64,000 bases of DNA from Bacteroidetes bacterium UBA2664 (lineage in GTDB: Bacteria; Bacteroidota; Rhodothermia; Balneolales; Balneolaceae), in the NCBI GenBank assembly GCA_002359315.1, contig DEMS01000020.1, forward strand, positions 75,844-139,843. Reading direction: 5' to 3'. Within the stretch, counting starts at the first letter, position 1, and every line of letters begins with the position of its first letter. Position numbers and translations under genes: made by a program. Under the pieces are notes generated by a model that did not search any database, was not told the origin of the DNA, and saw nothing but the letters and a program-made list of their open reading frames with translations. Positions 52,896 to 62,695 of the stretch are shown here, in pieces.

Positions 52896-53524
52896 GTATC
52901 CGGAGACTTACGCCATTGATTCAGGAGTTCTACGTCGGACGGGTTGATTTTCCCAATTTCCAGTGCAACATCAATCAATGTTGCATAATCCGTGAGACAG
53001 TAGAGCGGAATATCTTTTGCTTTAAATTTTTCAATTGAATTTTCAAACCCATACGTAAAGATACTCATCGCGGCTTTTACATCTGCGCCAACAAATTGAA
53101 GAGCGTCAATCACAGACATGATCGAACCGCCGGTTGAAATCAAATCTTCAATAACCAGTGTAGACTGGCCTTTATCTACTCCTCCCTCAATCTGATTGCC
53201 CAGTCCATACGCTTTTGCTTTGGATCGGACATATGCCATGGGTTTATCCATATTTTCAGCAACCCATGCGGCATGGGGGATACCGGCAGTCGCTGTTCCG
53301 GTGATCACTTCTACATCAGGAAATTTATTTTCTATAAGATCTACAAAGGCTTTTGAGATACTTTTTCTGATCAGCGGGTAGCGTAGTGTCAAGCGGTTGT
53401 CACAGTAAATGGGGGAATTCCACCCGGAAGACCATGTAAACGGTTTGTTAGGGCGTAGAACCACAGCATCAATCTTCAAAAGTGATTGGGCCAATTCCCT
53501 CGAAAAAGGTTTGTCAAATATCAT
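52883..53524 (-). CDS. pyrE: Orotate phosphoribosyltransferase
   Basis: PyrE adds the ribose-phosphate of PRPP to orotate. The PRPP signature LVIEDLISTGGS is near 120-131. The flexible loop YVRSKAKAYGLGNQIEGG and GTATAGIPHAA also match. Length 213 is normal. It leads an operon with a hypothetical gene; pyrD lies about 15 kb upstream. Confidence 0.95.
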   Translation of the reverse strand: MIFDKPFSRELAQSLLKIDAVVLRPNKPFTWSSGWNSPIYCDNRLTLRYPLIRKSISKAFVDLIENKFPDVEVITGTATAGIPHAAWVAENMDKPMAYVRSKAKAYGLGNQIEGGVDKGQSTLVIEDLISTGGSIMSVIDALQFVGADVKAAMSIFTYGFENSIEKFKAKDIPLYCLTDYATLIDVALEIGKINPSDVELLNQWRKSPDTWPN

Positions 53525-53711
53525 GTTATCTAAAGTCGTTCTTTTTTATTGAGTGCTTTTATTCCAGGGATATCATCCCTGTCTACTTTGGTGTAGAATG
53601 GGTTTCAAGTCAATATATTTTCACAATATAATGAATTATTGTTAACTACGTATTAATCAGGGCATAATTGTAGAGAAAAGGGGAAGATTTCTTAAAATTA
53701 TGATAAAGAAA

Positions 53712-54191
53712 TTAGAACAAGAGGGGATAGATCCAAATTTCGGTCAACTTTAGCAATATAACCGAATAAATACCGGCAAGCAGATCATCAGTAAGGACAC
53801 CATATTTCCCGGGCAGATCCTGCAATTTGTTAATTCCAAGGGGTTTTTTGATATCGAAAAATCTGAAGAGTATAAAACCGGTTAATAGAAAAAAAAGATC
53901 GGGGCCGATAGAGAAATGAAATGGAATGGATATGAAAACGAGACTTTGTCCGGCCACTTCATCCAATACAAATTGAGCCGGATCGTCGCCATATTTATCG
54001 GCTGTTGCGTCGGAAGTCCAGAGTGAAAGAAAGACCGAGCCAATGAATAGGAGCAAAACCCCAAATTGAGGTGACAACCAAAAAGCGAGGTAGATGAGTG
54101 GCAAAGTGGCCAAACTTCCCCACGTTCCGGGTGCTTTTGGAAGATTTCCGACACCAAAAAGTGTTCCGAGGAATACTTTAAACGAGCTCAT
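53712..54191 (-). CDS. pgpA: Phosphatidylglycerophosphatase A
   Basis: PgpA removes phosphate from phosphatidylglycerol-phosphate in the inner membrane. The 159-residue protein has the family landmarks GTLFGVGNLPKAPGTWGSL near 9, DPAQFVLDEVAGQ near 70 and VLTDDLLAG near 131, with three to four membrane segments. It overlaps pgsA by 4 bases, so the two successive enzymes of phosphatidylglycerol synthesis are coupled. Confidence 0.93.
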   Translation of the reverse strand: MSSFKVFLGTLFGVGNLPKAPGTWGSLATLPLIYLAFWLSPQFGVLLLFIGSVFLSLWTSDATADKYGDDPAQFVLDEVAGQSLVFISIPFHFSIGPDLFFLLTGFILFRFFDIKKPLGINKLQDLPGKYGVLTDDLLAGIYSVILLKLTEIWIYPLLF

Positions 54192-54778
54192 GCCTTATTA
54201 ATAGATCTGAAAAGAGACCTGTTTACATAGAGATACTCTATTCCGGAATATACAGTAATCGCCACTACTCCCATCAATGCCCAGTAAAAAATATTGGTTG
54301 TGAAAATAGTATTGATAATACTCCCGAACTGGCCACCAAAAAGCAACAAAAAGCCAAATAGCAGTGCAACATAGAGGAAACCCATCTGTATTGCGGTTTT
54401 TATTTTAGCCGTTTTACGGGTTTCAATTTGAAGGCCTCTGCGGCTGCTTATTATACGCAGTGACGTGATGAGAATATCCCTGATGACGATTAATACAATA
54501 GCCCACCATGGAAACTGCCCCGGGTCCAGAAAAGGTAAACAAACAAAACCGGCAAAGGTTAAAAACTTATCGGCAAGCGGGTCTAAAAAGACCCCGAAAT
54601 CACTTTCCACATCATATCTCCGGGCATAATAACCATCAATAGCATCAGTAACTGCTGCTACCGTAAATACAACGAGACTTAACCCTCTCCAAACGATGTC
54701 ATCTTGAATAAACATCAACAGGAAGACAGGGGCCATTACCAGTCTGAACGCACTTAATATGTTGGGAATTTTATCCAA
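54188..54778 (-). CDS. pgsA: CDP-diacylglycerol-glycerol-3-phosphate 3-phosphatidyltransferase
   Basis: PgsA makes phosphatidylglycerol-phosphate from CDP-diacylglycerol and glycerol-3-phosphate. The 196-residue membrane protein has the CDP-alcohol motif as DGYYAR followed by GVFLDPLADK (residues about 46-69). Five or six transmembrane helices are expected. pgpA follows immediately, giving both last steps in one transcript. Confidence 0.95.
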   Translation of the reverse strand: MDKIPNILSAFRLVMAPVFLLMFIQDDIVWRGLSLVVFTVAAVTDAIDGYYARRYDVESDFGVFLDPLADKFLTFAGFVCLPFLDPGQFPWWAIVLIVIRDILITSLRIISSRRGLQIETRKTAKIKTAIQMGFLYVALLFGFLLLFGGQFGSIINTIFTTNIFYWALMGVVAITVYSGIEYLYVNRSLFRSINKA

Positions 54779-55028
54779 GTTGTAAATGTAATGCTCTCTG
54801 CTATAAATTGATACAGTGGTTTTTCATTGAATGTTTTGAGGGTAACGGTTAATTAGCATTTGAAACATGCATGAAGATGGCTTGATGATTATAATTAACA
54901 CTCAATGTATTTATTAAAATAGATCTTTTGAGCTTTATTCAAAAAGGGATGCTCCGGCATATAAGGACAAGATAATATCCGGATCAAAATTTCATCAATA
55001 TTCATCAAAGCCCTATTTTACAGAACTT

Positions 55029-56315
55029 ATGAAAAAAGCACATATCATCTCAATTGGTAACGAACTTCTGATTGGCGATACCGTCAATACAAATGCATCC
55101 TGGATAGGCAGATCCCTTACAGAATCCGGATTTGAGGTCGAAAGAGTGTTTACGATTCCTGATAGTTATGATTTAATCCGGCATCATATCAAACAGTCAC
55201 TCGAATATTCAGACTTCACGGTAGTGACGGGCGGACTTGGCCCAACTCATGATGATATTACAAAAAAGGTTGTAAAAGATATTTTTGATTGTGATTTAGT
55301 GGAAGATTCAGAAGTGATGGACTACATTGAGAAGATTTTTAAATCGAGGGGATTTCATCTGTCAGAGTCGAACAGAGAACAGGCATTGGTACCATCAGCC
55401 TGTGATGTGCTTTTTAATAAACAGGGCACGGCACCCGGTATGTGGTTTGAATTAAATGGGAATTATCTGGCGGTACTGCCGGGAGTTCCGTATGAGATGC
55501 AGTATCTGATGATCCATCAGGTTTATCCCAAACTTCAGTCTGTATTTACTAATGTTGATGTGTGGGTAACAGATTATTTTAAAACAGCCGGAATACCTGA
55601 AAGTACATTGAGTGATCAGATAGGGAGTCTGGATGAATTTTTGACGAACGGAATTGGAGTCGCTTTCCTGCCAAATCCCGGTGGAGTTACCATTCGCATC
55701 AGTGCCTCCGGATCAAGTCAAAATGAAGCCGAACAAAAGTTATCGAATTTGCGTAATCTGCTTGAGTCAAAAATTGGCCATTATTTGTATGGGAAGGGAA
55801 AAGAGTTAAATCTTGCTGAAGTGGTAGGTGAGCTTCTGAAAAAAAATAATCTTACCATTGCAATCGCGGAAAGTTGTACCGGTGGATATATTTCCAATGA
55901 GATGACTAATATTCCGGGCTCAAGTGAATATTTAAACGGGGGAGTGGTGGCTTACTCTAATCAATCCAAGGCAAAAATGTTAGGCGTAGATCCTGAATCC
56001 ATTAACAAATACGGAGCGGTCAGTAAAGAGGTGGCTCTGCAAATGGCTAAGGGTGTAGCTGAACAGTTTGATTCTACCATTGGCGTTTCTACTACAGGAA
56101 TCGCCGGGCCGGGCGGGGGCACTGAGGAAAAACCGGTAGGTTTGGTTTGGATGGGTTTTTGGGTTCAAGGCAAACATTTTGCGCTGAAAGCGATGTTTTC
56201 AAAAGATAGAAAACTCAACAAAGAGCGAACATCTATGGTGGTTTTAGAAACCGTGCGACGAGAGTTATTGGAGATTCCGAATTATCCTTATGAATTGAAG
56301 CCATATCTATCTTGA
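55029..56315 (+). CDS. cinA: CinA family protein (nicotinamide mononucleotide deamidase-type)
   Basis: The 428-residue protein has the N-terminal molybdopterin-binding-like domain (MKKAHIISIGNELLIGDTVNTN; VTGGLGPTHDD near 70) and the C-terminal CinA domain (VVGELLKKNNLTIAIAESCTGGYIS near 260; STTGIAGPGGGTEEKPVG near 355). It acts on nicotinamide nucleotides and perhaps ADP-ribose. It overlaps the next gene by 4 bases (TTGA). Confidence 0.94.
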   Translation: MKKAHIISIGNELLIGDTVNTNASWIGRSLTESGFEVERVFTIPDSYDLIRHHIKQSLEYSDFTVVTGGLGPTHDDITKKVVKDIFDCDLVEDSEVMDYIEKIFKSRGFHLSESNREQALVPSACDVLFNKQGTAPGMWFELNGNYLAVLPGVPYEMQYLMIHQVYPKLQSVFTNVDVWVTDYFKTAGIPESTLSDQIGSLDEFLTNGIGVAFLPNPGGVTIRISASGSSQNEAEQKLSNLRNLLESKIGHYLYGKGKELNLAEVVGELLKKNNLTIAIAESCTGGYISNEMTNIPGSSEYLNGGVVAYSNQSKAKMLGVDPESINKYGAVSKEVALQMAKGVAEQFDSTIGVSTTGIAGPGGGTEEKPVGLVWMGFWVQGKHFALKAMFSKDRKLNKERTSMVVLETVRRELLEIPNYPYELKPYLS

Positions 56316-58390
56316 TCTACATCCTGTCCATATGGTTTTTTTCATTTTCATTGATGCCAAATGCTGAGAGGATATCGGAGCAGCTGGTGAATATTGATAA
56401 GAGTGAATATCAAAAAATCCTGTTGACCGATATTCAAACTGCTGAGAGAGATACAATTGTACATAAAAAAGTGGCCCCAATCTTTTTTGCTGATAGAGAT
56501 GCTATTGGTTCGTCCCCCGATACGCTGAATCGATCTGAGTTGAGCTGGTTGGCACCGAATACTACTCAATCAGCAGAAATTGTAAAGCCCGATACTGTTC
56601 ACGTCTGGACATACAAAAATTCTGATCGCTATGAATTAGCGGAGACGGATAGTACCCTTCGTTGGGTTAATATGCTGAATATGGCTGATCGGTTTCATCA
56701 GGAGAAGGGAGCGATTACCTATAGAATGGGAACAGTAGGAAGAATGGATGGCATTGAATTTCATGCTTTTGAGACCCGGCATATGAACCTGGAATTGGAA
56801 GGGTTGCGATTAAATGATCCGCTGACCGGTGCGGTGAATTGGAACCGTCTGCCAATTCATAAAATTTCTACCATGACAGAAAGAGATTATGGCGGTTCCT
56901 ATCGTGCTCAAACCCGGCTAAGAGATCACTATCTGACACAGCCCAGAACCTATCTGAATTTTGATGAGAGTAAATATAATTATCGCAGCCTGGAATTTGC
57001 ATATACCCAAAATTTTAGGAATACGACAAATTTGGAGCTTTCTTTTTGGGATCGAAGGGCTGGCGGAGCCTACAACAGGCAGGAGATTGTAGGCCGGCAG
57101 GTTGTAGCCAGGCTCTATCATCAGCTCAGTGATAAATGGTTGTTAAAAGCGGCATACATTGACAACTCAATCGAGAGACAGGAGCCATTTGGATATAACA
57201 TTTCAAACCCGGCACTATTTGCATTCAATCGTTTTTCAGCATCAGCCTTGCAGAGTAACGCAAATGGAGAACAAGCGTCAAAAGATATCTATCTGCAGGC
57301 ACATTACAGGGATTCAACTCACTCTGATGTATCCTCAAAAATTGGCCTGCACTATCAAACAGACAGATGGTCATTAGATAGCTCAGTGGATTCCGTATCC
57401 ACTGATTTTCAGCGTTTAGAGTTGTTTGCCAGACAAGAAATAAATGTTGTGGGTACAGAATTATCAGCAACGGCAAGAGCTTTTGTATTGAATGAAAGAG
57501 CTAAAGAGAATTTATCAGAGAGTCATTGGATCGGAACAGAACTGGAATTGGGGATATCGCGACCGATTCTGAGGATTTTTCAGCTTCAGGGGGATGCCAG
57601 TTTATCCACACTCAGTTCTACAGAACAAGCCGGGGAACTTACCGGCAGAGTCCTTTTTGAACCGGGTAACAGATTTCACTTTTCCATCTTTACGGGCCTT
57701 CTTTCGAGTGCACCGGATTTACAATCCTTGTATTGGCGGTCTAATCTCTATAACGGAAATGATTCACTGATCAATGAGGAGTCTTTTTTTGCAGGTGCTT
57801 CGATGAAACTGCCGGTTACAGGACTTTTTAATGTTGGGCTTAGGGCTGATTTCAGAAATACTGAACATGCAGCCTATCTGAATGGTGATGGGGAGTTTGT
57901 ATCGATTGATCCATACGATTTATATAGCGGTACGATCTGGCTGGAGCATGATTCCAGGATATTTGAAAGTGAAATTTCAGGTACCTATAAAAGTTATGTC
58001 ACTACAAGTCAGAATCCTGTGAATCAAACCCTGGAAGGAGCGGGCGACAGAATCTGGATCAAAGGTAATATTTATTGGAAAAATTATCTTTTTGACAATG
58101 CTACATTTGTGAAAGCGGGTCTCTCCGGAGTATATTCTCCAAACCCGTTTCGTACGGCCGAATTTATCACACCGTTAAATCGATGGCAGCATGGAACAAA
58201 TGAGTTTAAAAATCCTTCCTACTATCGTGTCGATCTGGATGTGTCAGCGAGAATCAGATGGTTTATGGTGTTATTAAAATGGGAAAATATATTTGATCGC
58301 GTACAACAGCTGGGCTACTTTGAATCGGTAGGTTATCCGATGCCTGAGAGAAGATTCAGATTTGGAATACGAGTACTTTTTACAAATTAA
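56312..58390 (+). CDS. TonB-receptor-like / putative porin outer-membrane beta-barrel
   Basis: The TTG start overlaps the cinA stop. A 692-residue protein with a short signal (MIYILSIWFFSFSLMPNA) and a region (about 150-205) that resembles a plug fragment (LELEGLRLNDPLTGAVNWNRLPIHKIS) rather than a full plug. The rest is beta-strand rich with many aromatic residues and ends IRVLFTN. There is no clear TonB box. It may be a TonB-receptor relative or porin; substrate unknown. Coupling to cinA and ftsX is noteworthy. Confidence 0.65.
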   Translation: MIYILSIWFFSFSLMPNAERISEQLVNIDKSEYQKILLTDIQTAERDTIVHKKVAPIFFADRDAIGSSPDTLNRSELSWLAPNTTQSAEIVKPDTVHVWTYKNSDRYELAETDSTLRWVNMLNMADRFHQEKGAITYRMGTVGRMDGIEFHAFETRHMNLELEGLRLNDPLTGAVNWNRLPIHKISTMTERDYGGSYRAQTRLRDHYLTQPRTYLNFDESKYNYRSLEFAYTQNFRNTTNLELSFWDRRAGGAYNRQEIVGRQVVARLYHQLSDKWLLKAAYIDNSIERQEPFGYNISNPALFAFNRFSASALQSNANGEQASKDIYLQAHYRDSTHSDVSSKIGLHYQTDRWSLDSSVDSVSTDFQRLELFARQEINVVGTELSATARAFVLNERAKENLSESHWIGTELELGISRPILRIFQLQGDASLSTLSSTEQAGELTGRVLFEPGNRFHFSIFTGLLSSAPDLQSLYWRSNLYNGNDSLINEESFFAGASMKLPVTGLFNVGLRADFRNTEHAAYLNGDGEFVSIDPYDLYSGTIWLEHDSRIFESEISGTYKSYVTTSQNPVNQTLEGAGDRIWIKGNIYWKNYLFDNATFVKAGLSGVYSPNPFRTAEFITPLNRWQHGTNEFKNPSYYRVDLDVSARIRWFMVLLKWENIFDRVQQLGYFESVGYPMPERRFRFGIRVLFTN

Positions 58391-58402
58391 CAGAATGATA
58401 GA

Positions 58403-59287
58403 ATGAGCGTTAAATATGTAGTAAAAGAAGGGTTTGCAGGTCTTGGAAGAGCAAAATTGGCTGCTTTCACTTCAATATTTTCACTTTTTATAGCGGTCTT
58501 ACTGATCGGGGTTCTGCTTAGAATAGGCTACAATGCGTATGAAGTATCTCAGTTGATTCGTCAGCAGGTTGAAGTAGAAGTCTTTTTGGAAACACTGAAT
58601 CAATCCTCCACTCGTCAGTTAGAAAATCTCCTCTCCCAAAAACAGGAAATTGCCGGTATTCATTATATCTCAAGTGACAGTGCGTCCAAAATTTTTCAAC
58701 AGGAATTTGGGTTGGGTTCGGAGTCGATTGCAGAGCTTGATTTTTTACCTGCATCATTTCGATTAACGATGTCTGATGAATACAATGTAGTTCAAATTGA
58801 TTCGCTGGTTCAAGATATAAGAACATATGAGGGTGTTGATGAAGTGCGATTTAATCTGGCGCTGTTGCAAACAATAGAATTCCGAACCGAGACCCTCTTT
58901 GTCGTCGGATCCGCATTGGGAATCTTCATCTTACTGGTTGCCATGATCCTGGTATTTAACACCATTCGGCTAACCATCTACGCAAAAAGAGATTTAATCA
59001 GGGCGATGAAACTGGTAGGTGCAACCAACGCTTTTATTCGAAGGCCTTTTTTGATAGAGGGAATTTTGCAGGGAGTGATTGCAGGGAGTATTGCATCCGT
59101 CTCAATCTATTTACTATTTGAATATGCAGTACCACAATTTGTCCCCCAAATAGGTGTCCTGACATGGCCATTTGGAAAGTGGTATTTTCTGATCGGAGCG
59201 ACAATCGCGATTGCCATGATCATGGGCTGGCTGGGAAGCCGATGGGCTGCATTCAAATTTATCAGGGATACCAAAGTTTACAGTTAA
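58403..59287 (+). CDS. ftsX: Cell division protein FtsX
   Basis: FtsX is the membrane half of the FtsEX complex that activates peptidoglycan hydrolases during division. The 294-residue protein has a first helix (about 20-45), a periplasmic loop of about 120 residues, and three C-terminal helices. The cytoplasmic loop AMKLVGATNAFIRRPFLIEG is diagnostic. ftsE is not adjacent in this window. It follows the barrel gene by 12 bases. Confidence 0.92.
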   Translation: MSVKYVVKEGFAGLGRAKLAAFTSIFSLFIAVLLIGVLLRIGYNAYEVSQLIRQQVEVEVFLETLNQSSTRQLENLLSQKQEIAGIHYISSDSASKIFQQEFGLGSESIAELDFLPASFRLTMSDEYNVVQIDSLVQDIRTYEGVDEVRFNLALLQTIEFRTETLFVVGSALGIFILLVAMILVFNTIRLTIYAKRDLIRAMKLVGATNAFIRRPFLIEGILQGVIAGSIASVSIYLLFEYAVPQFVPQIGVLTWPFGKWYFLIGATIAIAMIMGWLGSRWAAFKFIRDTKVYS

Positions 59288-59296
59288 ATCGGGTAA

Positions 59297-59854
59297 CTAG
59301 GATGGATTACTGATCGATTTAATCTTATCACCGCTCTCTTTTCTTTTATTACAGGATTTGACATCGTTACAAGTCCCGAAAAGGTGCAGGGAGTGTCCGT
59401 CCACTTTAAAATCATGAATTTTTTCCATCAGTTTTTGAATTTCCAGAATTCTGGGATCACAAAATTCAACCACGACACCGCACTCTTTACAAATCATGTG
59501 ATCGTGCTGCTGGTAGGCATACGATCGTTCGTAGTAATATTGATTTTTGCCGAATTGCTGTCTTTGAACAAGGCCGCATTCAACCAATAGATCCAGTGTA
59601 TTATAGACGGTTGCCCGTGATACACGAGTGCCTGAATTTTTCATGTTGAAAAAAATGTCATCGGCATCAAAATGTCCATCCGACCGATAGATCTCCTCCA
59701 ATACCATAAATCGCTCAGGAGTTTGTCTTTGATTTCTCTCCTTGAGATACGATCTGAAAATTTCTTTCACCAAATGAATGGTCTCTTCACTAGCCTGATG
59801 TGCCATAATTCGAATCCCTACATGTTCCGGTTTGTATTCAGTGTCCATAATCAT
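59297..59854 (-). CDS. Fur-family transcriptional regulator
   Basis: The N-terminal winged helix includes RQTPERFMVLEEIYRSDGHFDADDIF and SRATVYNTLDLLVECGLV. Metal-site residues lie in QQHDHMICKECG and the later CNDVKSC; the second Cys pair is spaced wider than the usual CxxC. The 185-residue count uses the first ATG; MAHQASEET, 16 codons later (59806), is a better family-like start. It could be Fur, Zur or PerR. Upstream GATAAT repeats suggest self-control. Confidence 0.87.
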   Translation of the reverse strand: MIMDTEYKPEHVGIRIMAHQASEETIHLVKEIFRSYLKERNQRQTPERFMVLEEIYRSDGHFDADDIFFNMKNSGTRVSRATVYNTLDLLVECGLVQRQQFGKNQYYYERSYAYQQHDHMICKECGVVVEFCDPRILEIQKLMEKIHDFKVDGHSLHLFGTCNDVKSCNKRKESGDKIKSISNPS

Positions 59855-59894
59855 TGGACCGACTGAAATAGGATAAAACTAACGAACTATTTTC

Positions 59895-59916
59895 GAATAA
59901 TTATCCATTAATTATC
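59895..59916. promoter_or_regulatory. Repeated GATAATTA motif upstream of the Fur-family gene
   Basis: On the minus strand GATAATTA occurs twice with start-to-start spacing of 11 bp, one helical turn, followed by TATTC. GATAAT is the core hexamer of Fur boxes. The site lies about 40 bases before the first ATG of the Fur-family gene and about 20 bases downstream of the stop of the membrane-protein gene. It is a plausible autoregulatory operator. Confidence 0.45.
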
Positions 59917-59938
59917 TAAAAATACAAAAAATATCTGA

Positions 59939-60319
59939 TTACGGTCGTCCCTTCTCCTTTCGGGCATCCACAAAAGATTTGACCCCTAAAATCAGGAACA
60001 GAATACACAGTACGGCCATTATGGATTGACCAATCACCGCAGCGTATCTTTCTGGAGTTTCTCCGCTTATCAGTGATGAGATAAGAGTAGAGAGTCCGCC
60101 AAAAGAACCTCCCAAACCCAGAATCGCAAGTAGCAGAGCGGCATGCATAGCATGTTTGCGCATCCCTTCGTTGCGTTTTGCGAGCATTCCGAGGCCTCCG
60201 AAAGCCAGGCCGAAAAAAGCAGGAATCAGAGCGGTCACGCTTACTGCGGATGTTGCAATGTATGAGACGATACCAAGGATAATGAGTAAAATTCCGACAT
60301 TAATAGATAATTTAGGCAC
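59939..60319 (-). CDS. Small four-helix membrane protein
   Basis: The 126-residue protein has four hydrophobic segments (about 6-25, 27-45, 58-80 and 96-116) with basic loops (AKRNEGMRKH) and a charged C terminus. No catalytic motif. It resembles small uncharacterised membrane proteins of Bacteroidota. It follows the DUF1499 gene by 11 bases on the same strand. Confidence 0.65.
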   Translation of the reverse strand: MPKLSINVGILLIILGIVSYIATSAVSVTALIPAFFGLAFGGLGMLAKRNEGMRKHAMHAALLLAILGLGGSFGGLSTLISSLISGETPERYAAVIGQSIMAVLCILFLILGVKSFVDARKEKGRP

Positions 60320-60330
60320 GATAATTTGAT

Positions 60331-60708
60331 TTATGAGAGTTTTTTGTTGAGCTGTTTGATAATACGATTAATTCTTCTTTGATTTACACCCAAATCACTT
60401 TTTCCGATTCTGCTCGAACTTTTGATATGTAATATAGAACGATCGTCTGATACTCTTTGAATCACAATTTTCAGGTCATCTTTAAAACCAAAAAGCGGGA
60501 TTCTGAAGACGGTTTCAATCGTCAATGTATTTTCATTGGGTATCAGCTTATGGGGATTGATTTTGTTAAGTACCTTCAGCGCGTTTTGATAAAGGGTTGT
60601 GGTGGATAAATCAAAAGTGTGGGATTCGATCACACAATTGGGTGTATCCGGGCAGGGTGTAAAAGGGTGATGAATCGTTGTACTGTAATTTGAACTCATA
60701 ACTTCCAA
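60331..60708 (-). CDS. DUF1499 domain protein
   Basis: The 125-residue protein shows CPDTPNCVIES near 18 and SSRIGKSDLGVNQRRINRI near 98, the two anchors of DUF1499. Function is unknown. An alternative ATG lies three codons in. It is probably co-transcribed with the small membrane protein gene. Confidence 0.83.
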   Translation of the reverse strand: MEVMSSNYSTTIHHPFTPCPDTPNCVIESHTFDLSTTTLYQNALKVLNKINPHKLIPNENTLTIETVFRIPLFGFKDDLKIVIQRVSDDRSILHIKSSSRIGKSDLGVNQRRINRIIKQLNKKLS

Positions 60709-60820
60709 TATCTGATAATAGTCATATTTAGAGCTGAAACCGTAACATCATGCTTTAATCTTCATTAAACATCGTAAATAACAGATGTGGTTGTGAAATG
60801 TCTATTAGTTTTTCAAGGTG

Positions 60821-61360
60821 TCAAGGCTGCTTCAGAGATAACTGAATACATTCTTCCAGAGTTTCAGCGACATTAAAAATGGACATGTTTTCCGGTTTGA
60901 TGAATCCTGAATGGGATGCGTGTTCAATCATCTCAATGAGAGAGTTATAGAAGCCGTTTGGATTAAAAATAGTGACCGGTTTTTTGAAGATACCGATCTG
61001 ATTCCAGGTGATAATCTCAAAAAGCTCTTCAAGCGTTCCGAATCCACCCGGAAAGGCGATAAAGGCATCTGCCATTCCTGCCATAACCGACTTTCGTTGA
61101 TGCATATCATCGACGGTAATGAGTTTAGTAATTCCACGATGTGCGACCTCTTTTTTGAACAGTTTTTCAGGGATCACACCGATAACCTCTCCCTTGTGTT
61201 TCATGACCGAGTTGGCCAGGGCTCCCATGATGCCGAGAGATGATCCACCATAGATGAGACGGTGACCGGCTTTTGCCATCATCTCTCCAAACTCTTCTGC
61301 TAATTCGACAAACTCATTACGGAAACCGGTAGATGAACCACAATAGATGCAAATATTCAT
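60821..61360 (-). CDS. LOG-family Rossmann-fold protein (TIGR00730 type)
   Basis: The 179-residue protein has the hallmark PGGFGTLEE near 104 and the phosphate-binding YGGSSLGIMGALA near 38 of the cytokinin riboside 5'-monophosphate phosphoribohydrolase (LOG) family. These enzymes cleave nucleoside monophosphates to base and ribose-5-phosphate. Older databases call it lysine decarboxylase. It lies 10 bases after the cysteine desulfurase gene. Confidence 0.9.
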   Translation of the reverse strand: MNICIYCGSSTGFRNEFVELAEEFGEMMAKAGHRLIYGGSSLGIMGALANSVMKHKGEVIGVIPEKLFKKEVAHRGITKLITVDDMHQRKSVMAGMADAFIAFPGGFGTLEELFEIITWNQIGIFKKPVTIFNPNGFYNSLIEMIEHASHSGFIKPENMSIFNVAETLEECIQLSLKQP

Positions 61361-61370
61361 AGAGTCAGTA

Positions 61371-62531
61371 TCAAATGGGAGTTTTAACCATTCGATCCAG
61401 GATTTTACTCAACTTTTGAATGAAAAAATCTACCTCTTCAACAGTGTTGTGTTTGCCAAAACTGATTCGAATACTTGAATTTGCAATTGGATCCGGGACA
61501 CCAATTCCTTTCAAAACGTGTGAGGGTTCCATGGCACCGGAGGTGCAGGCGGAACCGTTGGAGACACAAATTCCGTCGATATCCAGGTTTAGGAGGAGCA
61601 TCTCACCATCGAGTCCGGTGTCACCTTCAGGCAGGAAACCGAGATTTAATATGTGGGGGACCCCGCCATCATCCGGGCCATTTATTTGATATCGTCCCTG
61701 AAGTTCACGTTCCAGTCCCTGAATGGCGGCCTCTCTCAGTGTCTTATAATGAGCTCTATTTTGATCCATTTCATTGATTGAATACTCCAATGCGGAGGCA
61801 AGGGCGACGATTCCGGCGACGTTTGATGTCCCACCGCGACGTCTTCTCTCCTGAGATCCGCCTTGCAGCCACGGGATCCAGGGAGTGCCATTTTTCACAT
61901 AGAGCACACCGATTCCTTTCGGCCCATAGATTTTATGTGCACTGATACTGAGTGAATCCAGGCCCAGTTCCTTTACATTCACCGGAATTTTACCCACACT
62001 TTGAACGGTATCCGAGTGAAAAACCACTTTTTTCTCACGACAAACTGCCGCAATCTCTTTGATCGGATTAATTGAACCGATCTCATTATTCACATGCATC
62101 AGGCTCACAATGGCGGTCTGGTCACTGATCGCATCCTCAACCTGTTCCGGTTGGATCACACCGGAAGAATCCGGTTTTAGATAGGTCACTTTTACTCCCT
62201 GTATTTTTAATGATTCGGCAGGATGCATCACCGCGTGATGTTCAATGGGGGATGTAATGACTTCTGTTTTCCGGGTTGCTGAAACGGTCCCTTTAATAAT
62301 GGCGTTGTCGCTTTCCGTTCCCCCGCTGGTAAATATAATTTCTGAAGGTTCGGCTCCAAGAAGTTTTGCAATTTTTTCCCGGGCGTCTTCGATGGCTACC
62401 TTTGCAGTGCGTCCCAGTTGGTGAGCAGAATTTGCATTCCCAAAATGGCCGGTAAAAAAAGGCAGCATCTCATCCAACACCCGTTCATCGACGCTGGTTG
62501 TTGATGCGTTATCGAAATAGATTGAGCCCAT
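61371..62531 (-). CDS. Cysteine desulfurase, NifS/IscS-like
   Basis: The 386-residue PLP enzyme removes sulfur from cysteine for Fe-S clusters or thiolated tRNAs. Landmarks are SGGTESDNAIIKG near 69, EHHAVMHPAE near 98, the PLP Lys in SISAHKIYGPKGIGVLY near 197 and the catalytic Cys in SNGSACTSGAMEPSHVL near 324. No iscU or mnmA is adjacent, so the recipient is unknown. Confidence 0.93.
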   Translation of the reverse strand: MGSIYFDNASTTSVDERVLDEMLPFFTGHFGNANSAHQLGRTAKVAIEDAREKIAKLLGAEPSEIIFTSGGTESDNAIIKGTVSATRKTEVITSPIEHHAVMHPAESLKIQGVKVTYLKPDSSGVIQPEQVEDAISDQTAIVSLMHVNNEIGSINPIKEIAAVCREKKVVFHSDTVQSVGKIPVNVKELGLDSLSISAHKIYGPKGIGVLYVKNGTPWIPWLQGGSQERRRRGGTSNVAGIVALASALEYSINEMDQNRAHYKTLREAAIQGLERELQGRYQINGPDDGGVPHILNLGFLPEGDTGLDGEMLLLNLDIDGICVSNGSACTSGAMEPSHVLKGIGVPDPIANSSIRISFGKHNTVEEVDFFIQKLSKILDRMVKTPI

Positions 62532-62695
62532 TATTCAGAGTTTTTTTGTCTTATTAAATCGTTTGGTACAAAATATTTAAAAAGTCTTTCAAAAACAGGG
62601 ATTATATTCACTGTTTTTATTCATTTTTTTTCCAAACACCCGAACTATCCCTTATTTTGATAGAACACTAATATTCAATTAACAATCAGGTTTTT

